From Myxococcales bacterium (GTDB lineage Bacteria > Myxococcota_A > Polyangia > Polyangiales > GCA-016699535), in NCBI GenBank assembly GCA_016699535.1, contig CP064980.1, positions 992,001-1,056,000 of the forward strand: a stretch of DNA of 64,000 nt. Reading direction: 5' to 3'. Both the position numbers and the translations under genes were made by a program. The notes under the pieces were generated by a model that had not been told where the DNA came from, did no database searches, and worked only from the letters and a program-made list of their open reading frames with translations. Shown here piece by piece: positions 57,047 to 64,000 of the stretch. Numbering within the stretch: position 1 is the first letter of the stretch; every line of letters starts with the position of its first letter.

Positions 57047-57785
57047 ATGAAACGTGCACTCGTCACTGGCGCCTCAAGCGGTATCGGAAAAGTTTTTGCG
57101 CAGAAGCTCGCTGAGCAAGGCTCAGCGCTTACCTTAGTTGCCCGGACTCAAACAAAACTCGAAGAGCTTAAGACAACTTTGACCGGAGAAGGCCATGAAG
57201 TTTTGACCACGGATTTATCCAAGCCAAATGAAGTCACAGCGCTTTGCAAGCATATCGAGCAACGCAGGCCTGGGCGTTTATGGCGATTTCCCGGAAAGCA
57301 GCCTCGATGATCTCATGTTCATGCAACGGGTTAACTGTGATGCGCTGCTTTAGTTAACGCACGCTTATTTGCGTAGCGCTGGGCGCGGCGGCGCGCTGAT
57401 CAATGTAGCATCGGTGCTAGCGTTTTTGCCCTTCCCCCACGGTGGCGCCCTTTATGCTGCCACCAAAGCTTTTGTTAGCTCCCTTTTACTTGCCCTTTGG
57501 GAAGAGCAGCGCGCGCGGGGGGTGTATGTGATGGGCCTTTGCCCGGGCGCGACCTCTACTGAGTTTTTTGACCGCGCAGGCGGCGATCCAAACGAGCCGC
57601 CACCCGAGGCCATCATGCAAACTCCGCAGCAGGTGGTTTCCGAAGCGCTCCATGCACTTCACCGGCGAAAAAAACCGATTGTGGTCACCGGCGGGATGAA
57701 TCGTGTCTTTGTATTTCTCTCCCGACTCATGAGCTTCCGCACCCAAACCAAAATCATGAAGAAAACAGCACCCAAAAAGCGTTAG
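57047..57785 (+). pseudogene. Short-chain dehydrogenase/reductase, broken
   Basis: An SDR-family oxidoreductase. The cofactor loop is TGASSGIGK at the N-terminus. A frameshift near 57260 leads to SNAGLGVYGDFPESSLDDL (the NAG motif), and the catalytic segment is INVASV...YAATKAF (YxxxK). An in-frame TAG at 57351-57353 interrupts LTHAYL, so the gene is probably inactive even if the indel is an error. Expected intact length about 245 residues. Confidence 0.75.
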
Positions 57786-57910
57786 AAAGCAGATTTTGGA
57801 GGGGAAAGAAATCCCAGGAAAAGCAATCTTTGCCCATGGTGCAAAGCGAAATGGTGTTTTCGCACGTGCCCAGTGCAGAGTTGGGTCAACGGCTCATCGA
57901 AGCAATTGCA

Positions 57911-58735
57911 TCAAAAAACATCTTGAGGCCTGAAACAGTCAATGGTCGTCTCGATTCGGAAATTGGACTCCACCAAAAACCGCTCGGCGTGAAACACATC
58001 TAGGTTGTATTCATTTCCTGACTCGATCCCAAGGTTTGCGGCTTGCGCATCAAAATCGATCGTGCGCTCCAGCGCCTCATGCAAGCCGCCAAGGTCAAGC
58101 GCAAGCTTTCCATTCACGAAAACCCACACATCGTCATCGCCACGGAAGGTGAAAATCTCTCCACCATTGTAGTCAAACTTTGTGTGTATCTCGGTGGTGA
58201 AATGATAATTGTGCTGGTTTCCTTCCTTGCCGAAACCTTCGTCATCGAGCGGAAAGAAACTGGCGCTATCGAAGGTGTAGGTGCCTGCATTGCTCTCATT
58301 CAACGTGAGCTCGCTTTCGACGCGGATATTTACGCCGTCAACATCCTTGTACCACTGGGCAAAGGCATCCGGACCCGTGGTTGAATCCGTCGCGCCAGCA
58401 TGCGCATAAACCGGTTTGTTGTCTTCGCCCAGATTGGCTTGCACAATCCCGGAGTACACCTCGTCCGCAGGAGTCACTAGATCCGGATTCTGAAAATCTG
58501 GATGGTTTTTTTAAAAATCACGGAAAATCACAGGAATTTGCGTGCAGTTTTCCGTGGTTGAGCCCCCTCCGTTGCCTGCTGAACCGTTTCCGGATCCGGC
58601 GCCCCCGGCATCGTCCGTGCCTTCTTGCGTCGAGCCTGAACGATCTGCTTCTTGAGGATCGGGCCCGCATGCGCCAGCCAGCGCAAAAAGCATTCCAAGA
58701 CCGACTAAATATATAAAAATCTTTGCCGATTTCAT
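57911..58735 (-). CDS. Fibro-slime domain lipoprotein, one frameshift
   Basis: Secreted lipoprotein. The signal LGMLFALAGAC has a lipobox and is followed by a Gly/Ser/Asn-rich linker. The fibro-slime domain then runs through ASFFPLDDEGFGKEGNQHNY, FTFRGDDDVWVFVNGKLALD and GNEYNLDVFHAER. A T/A run near 58507-58516 shifts the frame between CTQIPVIFRDF and NPDLVTPADEVYSG. The domain is related to PA14-type carbohydrate-binding folds and is common in Myxococcota and Dictyostelium. Confidence 0.85.
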
Positions 58736-59047
58736 GCTTAAATTATGACGGACTTTTCAAGAAAAGCAAAAAGAAAAAAAGAAGACCTCTCGCCGGATAG
58801 AGCGCACACGCACCCACAATGTAAACCGATAAAAGGCATATTTCAGAGCGAACAAGGGTTTTGCGTAGATCAGGACGAAACCGGAAACGAACATGGTCCT
58901 TGCGACCTAGGGTCCGAACACCTGAGCGCTTAGCAAAAAAGCGAATTTGGGCGTGCAAAACGCGCACATGCTTGCAAGGCCGTATTCTTTCCCTCCAAGC
59001 ACCGAGCAACAAAAACAAATTTAGGCTTGTAAGCCTATGAAAACAAA
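58736..59047. other. Intergenic stretch, no supported gene
   Basis: About 310 bp between the fibro-slime gene start and the duplicated fragment. Open frames here are not family-like. Confidence 0.4.
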
Positions 59048-59140
59048 ATGCTTTTAGAGGCAGATCCTGTCCCGCTTTTAGTGGGGGAGGATGCGGAACT
59101 CGACCCGGCGGTTTGCAAGGCGCCCTTCGGGAGTGTCGTT

Positions 59141-59312
59141 GGAAAGGCCACCGGCGATAGTTTTGAGCGTGAATACAAAGTGGGCGACGGGCGTTTCATT
59201 GTAGGTATCGGTTTAAGGATGAGCTCCCATGATATCGCTGGCCTAAAAGTGGTCTCACAACGTTGGGAACTAAGCCGCTAATGCTAGGCGGAAATAGCTT
59301 CGTCCCTGGCAA
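59141..59312 (+). pseudogene. Partial duplicate of a lipoprotein gene 3' end (172-bp repeat, copy 1)
   Basis: About 96% identical to 60209-60380, offset 1068 bp. It encodes FEREYKVGDGRFIVGIGLRM and GLKVVSQRWELSR with the stop at 59279, then the first codons of the next lipoprotein gene (LGGNSFVPGN), after which the sequence is unrelated. Fused upstream to unrelated sequence. Confidence 0.85.
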
Positions 59313-59354
59313 TGCTTCCAAGGCGTTTCTTTAATTACCCTATCGGGTGCTAGA

Positions 59355-59485
59355 GCGTTCTATGGGGCTCGTGCTCCTGAGCTTTCAAGTCTACTTGCTC
59401 AGCGCATAATCCAAGCTTCTCTTAACAATTTTTCATCCTATAGCGCTCTAGGCAGATGCTCATACGCACGAGCCCCATAGAACGC
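59355..59485. repeat. 131-bp element with perfect 20-bp terminal inverted repeats
   Basis: GCGTTCTATGGGGCTCGTGC at 59355-59374 and its exact complement at 59466-59485, around 91 nt. Inside, CCTATAGCGCTCTAGG near 59437-59452 resembles a degenerate further copy of the arm. It looks like a small non-coding mobile unit or REP pair. Confidence 0.75.
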
Positions 59486-59617
59486 CGCTCAAAACCGCCT
59501 CGCAAAAAAATCCCTAAAAATGTGCTTGGCACCTTGTTGCCTTTTTGGCCATGACACCAGATTTCCCACGCTTGCCGAGCATAAAGAATATGCTAAGTTG
59601 GTCGGCTCGAGGGAAAA

Positions 59618-60349
59618 ATGAAACGACCCGTTGTAAAAACGTTGTTGTGCACAAGGCCACAGATCCATTGCCTGTCTATTTTTTGTGCTCTTTGGGTGAT
59701 ACCAGCGTGCGCTGAAAATAACGCGGAACCCCAAGTGCCCTTTAGTGGCGATGCGGGAGACGCTTCTAGTGCAACCGATCAGGACGGCAGCCTTGGGGAT
59801 ACGGGCGTGGAAAGTGAAAACACACCGCAGGTTTCCCTGAGTGATACACAAATCTTTATTAGCAAGGATAAAGAAGGCAGCCCTGAAAACATTGAAGCCG
59901 AATACACCTGCCCGGAAGGAAGCATTGTGACAGGATTTGGTGCTCGCGCCTGGGCTGAAAACATCACAACATTGCGCGTGCGCTGCCAAGACGTTAATCC
60001 GGATGGGACGCTAGGAAGTCCCACGGAACATCGCGCCGGTAGTGAGCCGGATGAAGGGCTCGAAGCCAACCTTGATCTCGGCGAAGCCCAGGCGATGACC
60101 GGGGTGGGTGCACGCGGAATTGAATTTTACGATGTTGGAAAAATTGGAGCCTGGGCACGTCGCATTGAAACCAACGGAACACTTGGCACAGAAGAAATAA
60201 TAACCGACGGAAAGGCCACCGGCGATAGTTTTGAGCGTGAATACAAAGTGGACGACGGGCGTGTCATTGTAGGTCTCGGTTTAAGGATGAGCTCCCATGA
60301 TATCGCCGGCCTAAAAGTGGTCTCACAACGTTGGGAACTAAGCCGCTAA
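59618..60349 (+). CDS. Secreted lipoprotein with two repeats
   Basis: A 243-residue protein. The signal CLSIFCALWVIPAC has a lipobox, followed by an acidic Asp/Ser linker. The rest is beta-rich, with a repeat unit seen as CPEGSIVTGFGARAWAENIT and FEREYKVDDGRVIVGLGLRM, which resembles a VMO-I/jacalin-like three-fold sheet arrangement. The 3' end is duplicated at 59141-59312. The stop overlaps the next start (TAATG). Confidence 0.72.
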   Translation: MKRPVVKTLLCTRPQIHCLSIFCALWVIPACAENNAEPQVPFSGDAGDASSATDQDGSLGDTGVESENTPQVSLSDTQIFISKDKEGSPENIEAEYTCPEGSIVTGFGARAWAENITTLRVRCQDVNPDGTLGSPTEHRAGSEPDEGLEANLDLGEAQAMTGVGARGIEFYDVGKIGAWARRIETNGTLGTEEIITDGKATGDSFEREYKVDDGRVIVGLGLRMSSHDIAGLKVVSQRWELSR

Positions 60350-60380
60350 TGCTAGGCGGAAATAGCTTCGTCCCCGGCAA
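60209..60380. repeat. 172-bp direct repeat, copy 2
   Basis: Native 3' end of the 59618-60349 gene plus the first 32 bp of the following gene; see the copy at 59141-59312. Confidence 0.88.
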
Positions 60381-61740
60381 CCTCGCAATATCCAAGTTCC
60401 GATCCACTCAAGCAGGTTGTGTTCCTGCACTGCTTTTTTTTGTAGCCGGTGTGGTCCTAGCTTTGTCGGCTTGTACCGCATCCGAGTTTGATCTGCTTGA
60501 CCATGATCACACGGCCCAAACCGACGATGCAAGTCCTTGGCAAGGTATTATAACCACCACAACCCGTGAGGCATCAGTTTACCAGTTGCACCTTGATAGC
60601 TGGCAGTTACAGCCCATCGACATTTATCCACAAGGCAAATCCGTGCAGCTGCTCGGACAAAGTGGACTTGATGCAAGCGGTATCAGTGACGATTGGGCGC
60701 AGCTTTGGGATGCCGACGCGAATGAATTCAGATTCATCGCTCTTGACGCTCTTGCCACAACCGTCGATACGAGCTCATCTGTAGCCACGTCGGCTTTCAC
60801 ACAGATGAATTGCAACATCTATACACTCTCTGCCCAAGGAGGACGCCATCGGATTGGGACGGTTGAAGCGGGCACACAAGTTGCCATATTCCATCGGGAC
60901 AAAAACTACGTTCAAATAAGCCAATGGCTGCACTGGGTTCCTCTGAGCTGTTTAGAAGGCGAAGCTGTCGAGGACTATGCCACCTTTGAACCGGTGGGTG
61001 TCGCCGGAAACGCCGCGATTTCTTTTACTGTGTATGGCAATTCCCTCGAGGAATCGAATCTGTTTTTCCTCGATCCTCATGCTGAGAAAGTTATTGCTTT
61101 TGATCTCGACATAAGTGCGACTGGCAAAAGAACTGCACAACGCTACGAGCTAGATATTCCAAAAGAGTTAAGAGGACTCCCGATTGTAGGAGCAAGTGGA
61201 GAGGCCGATGATTTGATGGGCAAGGTGCTGCACTCGAATTTGTTCTTTCAAAAAGACGAACACACTATCGTCGGAGTAGATTATAGATATTCGATATGCG
61301 CATCGTTGGTAGAATGCATCAACGCACCGAAACAAGTCGAATTTTCCATCCCAGAAAACTTGGTAGGCCTTTATGTTGTTGGCGCAAGTGGGGCTGCTAA
61401 CGATATCCAGGCAAAATTTGAGCGCTCAAACCTGTTTTTTCTAAAAGACGACCATACGGTGATTGGCGTGGATTACAGCAGCCAATGCAAGTGGATAGTC
61501 GCTGGATGCGAGTCAACTCAAACTCAGTTGGAATTCGAGATCCCAGAGCGACTGCAAGGTCTTGATGTAATCGGTGCCAGCGGCGAATCAGACAATCCAC
61601 CTATAAAATTTGAGGAGTCTAACCTTTTCATCTTTTCCGATAACCAAATCACGGTGCTCGACTACGCTTGCAGCATTAGTTCGGGTTGTAATGAGCCGCC
61701 AACAGCATACGACATCTCATTTCCGAAATTGACTCAGTAA
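60349..61740 (+). CDS. Lipoprotein with internal NLFFL.D repeats
   Basis: A 463-residue protein. ATG 60349 overlaps the previous stop. The signal LLFFVAGVVLALSAC has a lipobox. Residues about 150-205 resemble a bacterial SH3-like domain (CNIYTLSAQGGRHRIGTVEA, then WLHWVPLSCL). Four C-terminal repeats of about 72 residues follow, each with SNLFFLxD, TVIGVDY and a GL.V(V/I)GASGE turn. Translationally coupled to the upstream lipoprotein. Function unknown. Confidence 0.72.
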   Translation: MLGGNSFVPGNLAISKFRSTQAGCVPALLFFVAGVVLALSACTASEFDLLDHDHTAQTDDASPWQGIITTTTREASVYQLHLDSWQLQPIDIYPQGKSVQLLGQSGLDASGISDDWAQLWDADANEFRFIALDALATTVDTSSSVATSAFTQMNCNIYTLSAQGGRHRIGTVEAGTQVAIFHRDKNYVQISQWLHWVPLSCLEGEAVEDYATFEPVGVAGNAAISFTVYGNSLEESNLFFLDPHAEKVIAFDLDISATGKRTAQRYELDIPKELRGLPIVGASGEADDLMGKVLHSNLFFQKDEHTIVGVDYRYSICASLVECINAPKQVEFSIPENLVGLYVVGASGAANDIQAKFERSNLFFLKDDHTVIGVDYSSQCKWIVAGCESTQTQLEFEIPERLQGLDVIGASGESDNPPIKFEESNLFIFSDNQITVLDYACSISSGCNEPPTAYDISFPKLTQ

Positions 61741-61759
61741 CCGGAAATTGCTTCCAACG

Positions 61760-61822
61760 CATTTTCTACGACTTGTGTTTTCTCTTGGACTTTGATTGAA
61801 AATGCTTTGTCAGCAATTCCCG
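61760..61822. repeat. Short intergenic repeat, copy 2
   Basis: Second copy of the sequence at 56621-56703, between converging genes. It might serve as a terminator region or be a remnant of a mobile unit. Confidence 0.65.
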
Positions 61823-61847
61823 GGTTGCTGATTTCGTTGAGCTAACG

Positions 61848-64000
61848 CTATTGAAGTACAAACTCGAGTGTGCCACCGCAATTGCTATCCCAAGGATATA
61901 CTCCCGGACCTGAGCATGAGCCGCCATTGCCACCGATTTGTACAATGACATTTCTAAACGCATCGTAAGCGATGCCTGACGAGTCACGGGCGCCGGGTGT
62001 GGACGCAGCGCTTAGAGACCAGCTTCCTTGATATTCCCAAGTGCCAGCGATTTCTGTGTAGCCTATCCAGCCACCGGTTAGTGCCACACGGCCACTGGCT
62101 GGATCATAGACTAATGCCGCCATCGATCGCGCATCGCCAGTGCAGTTGTTACAAATTTGAGTCCAGGTCTGGTTTATTCCGTCCCAGGCCCAAAAATCAT
62201 CGTTTAGGGTTGTCGGAGGATCGCCAAAGTCTCTGGCTCCTCCAAAGATCACGAACTTGTCTCGCAACGCTGGATCAAGGGCTTGATGATTTACAAAAGC
62301 TGCAGCGCTGCCGCCGTCCCATCGTGTATTGGGCCTTGTGCTTGGTGAGTAGGGGCCGTACCAGCTGCTTCCATCGTATTCATAGACTGTTGAGAAGGCC
62401 TGATTGCTGTTGCTTTTGCCGCCGAACAATATCACCCTGCCTCGCGTATCATCAAAGGCCATGTATGCGCCATTTCTACCGACGGGTGCATCGCTCAGTT
62501 GCTGCCATACGCTGCCGTCCCATTCCCATAAGGCAGCTGAAGCGTTGTCATCCGAATAGAGCAGCACGCGATCTCGCCAACTATCGTAGACAAAACCATG
62601 CCCTTCGGTGCGAGCCCCCGGTGCACATGAACTGCAGATCGTCGTCCACGTGCTACCCTCGTACTCCCACATCGATGCGATAGAATTGCCATTTTGATCG
62701 ACACCGCCGTAGGCGAGAATGCTGTTCCGCGTAGCGTGATAGAGTAATTTGATACTGTGAACGCGACCGGGTGGTGAACTAGTGGCTGTTTGCCAGCCTC
62801 GTGACGCTCCTGAATCGGCGCAGAGCAAACAGGTGCTGCCTCCACAATCAATATCTGTTTCGTCTTGGTTTTGAAGATTGTCTGAGCAAGTGGGCGACTG
62901 ACATAGATTGCTTGTGCAGATGCCCGAGTCACAATCGGTACCGACAAGACATGCGCCTCCCGGCGGGCATGGCGAGCAAATACTGCCTCCACAATCGGTT
63001 GTGGTTTCATCTTGGTTCCAAACGCCATCTGCACAGGTGGCTGCTTGACAGACGTTCGTGGTGCATACAAAACTGGTACAGTCGCTACCTATTGCGCAGC
63101 TCTGACCTGTTGAGCAATTTCCGCAGACACTTCCACCGCAATCGACATCGGTCTCATCGAAGTTTTGCGCGCTGTCGCTGCAGGTGGGTGCTTGGCAAAT
63201 GTTGCCTGTGCATACGCCTGAGTCGCAATCTCCTGCTGTTGAGCAACCTTGTCCCGTTGTACACATCCCACAGGTGCTGCCGCCACAATCAACATCAGTT
63301 TCATCCTGATTCCAGGTGCCATCGGCGCAAGTCGCTACTTGGCAGACGTTGGTGGTGCATACGCTGGATTGGCAGTCGGTGGCGATGGAGCAACTTTTTC
63401 CATCGGTGCATGCCCCGCAGATCGCGCCGCCACAGTCGACATCGGTCTCGTCTTGATTTAAAGCGCTGTCGGAACAAGAGGGTGCTTGGCAAATGTTGGT
63501 GGTGCATACGCTGGATTGACAGTCGGTGGCGATGGAGCAACTTTTTCCATCGGTGCATGCCCCGCAGATCGCGCCGCCACAGTCGACATCGGTCTCGTCT
63601 TGATTCAGAGCGCCATCGGAACAGGAGGGTGCTTGGCAAATGTTGCCTGTGCACATAGCGGAGCTGCAATCTTCAGGTAACTGGCAGTTTTTACCATTTG
63701 CGCAAACGGCGCAACTGCCACCACAGTCCACGTCGGTTTCATCCCCGTTCCGTTTTCCATCACTGCATCCTGTTGGCATGCATGTCTTGTTGTCGCCACA
63801 GATCAACGACTGGCAATCGTTGTTGTTCATACAGCTTGCTCCGTCGGAACAAAGAGGGCAGCTTCCACCGCCACAATCGACGTCGCTCTCCGCAAAATTG
63901 CTTCGCCCATCCGAGCAATAGGTATCGGTATCTTCACTGTCTGGAATTCCGTCTCCGTCACTATCGGTGTCTAAAAAGTTAGGTATGCCATCGCCGTCCA
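61848..64000 (-). CDS. Cys-rich repeat and kelch-like surface protein, 5' end outside window
   Basis: At least 717 residues; the N-terminus lies beyond 64000. It starts in the window with Ca-binding TSP3-like DGDGIPNFLDTDSDGDG, then at least eight Cys-rich units of about 45 residues (CSDGALNQDETDVDCGG, CGACTDGKSCSIATDC and so on). The last 320 residues are beta-propeller-like kelch repeats (YGGVDQNGNSIASMWEYEGS, ILFGGKSNSNQAF). The ETDVDCGG-type repeats are typical of Myxococcota. A secreted or surface adhesin-type role is likely. Confidence 0.85.
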   Translation of the reverse strand, partial: DGDGIPNFLDTDSDGDGIPDSEDTDTYCSDGRSNFAESDVDCGGGSCPLCSDGASCMNNNDCQSLICGDNKTCMPTGCSDGKRNGDETDVDCGGSCAVCANGKNCQLPEDCSSAMCTGNICQAPSCSDGALNQDETDVDCGGAICGACTDGKSCSIATDCQSSVCTTNICQAPSCSDSALNQDETDVDCGGAICGACTDGKSCSIATDCQSSVCTTNVCQVATCADGTWNQDETDVDCGGSTCGMCTTGQGCSTAGDCDSGVCTGNICQAPTCSDSAQNFDETDVDCGGSVCGNCSTGQSCAIGSDCTSFVCTTNVCQAATCADGVWNQDETTTDCGGSICSPCPPGGACLVGTDCDSGICTSNLCQSPTCSDNLQNQDETDIDCGGSTCLLCADSGASRGWQTATSSPPGRVHSIKLLYHATRNSILAYGGVDQNGNSIASMWEYEGSTWTTICSSCAPGARTEGHGFVYDSWRDRVLLYSDDNASAALWEWDGSVWQQLSDAPVGRNGAYMAFDDTRGRVILFGGKSNSNQAFSTVYEYDGSSWYGPYSPSTRPNTRWDGGSAAAFVNHQALDPALRDKFVIFGGARDFGDPPTTLNDDFWAWDGINQTWTQICNNCTGDARSMAALVYDPASGRVALTGGWIGYTEIAGTWEYQGSWSLSAASTPGARDSSGIAYDAFRNVIVQIGGNGGSCSGPGVYPWDSNCGGTLEFVLQ

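Noticed and set aside
58743..59018. Possible 91-residue basic protein on the minus strand
   Set aside because: Low-complexity, Arg-rich product without a ribosome binding site or recognisable family.
1..64000. Prophage
   Set aside because: No integrase, terminase, capsid or tail genes were seen in any frame. Defence genes and lipoproteins dominate.

Overview
The window looks like an accessory region of a Myxococcota-type bacterium (the former Deltaproteobacteria). The signs are cysteine-rich secreted proteins with an ETDVDCGG-type repeat, a fibro-slime lipoprotein, many lipoproteins and PEGA-domain membrane proteins. No rRNA, tRNA, CRISPR array or complete IS transposase gene was seen. By eye the base composition is mosaic: the restriction-modification block at 21.0-30.3 kb is clearly GC-richer than its neighbours, the STAND gene at 38.7-42.9 kb is clearly AT-richer, and the rest lies between.

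Layout. 0-9.4 kb is a dense toxin-antitoxin and defence island: PD-(D/E)XK-like protein, DUF4258/MqsA-like pair, nucleotidyltransferase/HTH pair, decayed AbiE, Mrr, HigBA-like, HicAB, and a broken membrane protein beside a perfect 28-bp inverted repeat. 9.4-47.5 kb holds four copies of one three-gene operon, all on the minus strand, here called C-B-A: C is a PEGA protein with a membrane domain, B is a PEGA protein with two membrane segments, and A is a Cys-rich lipoprotein. Between the copies sit unrelated cargo blocks: a small secreted protein and a three-gene KAP-NTPase operon (12.9-17.5 kb); a helicase/DUF4391/Mod/Res block plus HigA and a TM0106-type nuclease (21.0-32.5 kb); and a DprA-like/phosphoribosyltransferase pair, a lipoprotein and a large nuclease-STAND NTPase resembling Avs4 (36.4-43.6 kb). 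47.5-64 kb holds HipBA, a DUF559 nuclease, a DEAD-box RNA helicase, a GT-C-like membrane protein, several lipoproteins, a broken SDR gene, a fibro-slime lipoprotein and a Cys-rich/kelch-like surface protein that runs off the end.

How it may fit together. The repeated C-B-A operons look like a duplicated envelope complex: fairly constant PEGA membrane parts plus a variable Cys-rich lipoprotein whose copies are mosaics of each other. C is cut at the same point in three places, each time followed by the same roughly 160-180 bp element (three degenerate 32-bp repeats and, in two copies, a boundary sequence shared with the 28-bp inverted repeat), and different plus-strand cargo follows. My main hypothesis is that the duplicated operons are a recombination scaffold on which defence cargo collects.

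Caution. Many genes are split by single-base indels, and almost every indel I could place lies in a homopolymer run. Many apparent pseudogenes may therefore be sequencing errors. In-frame stop codons (4216, 8888, 57351), the AbiEii N-terminal deletion and the truncated C genes cannot be explained that way.
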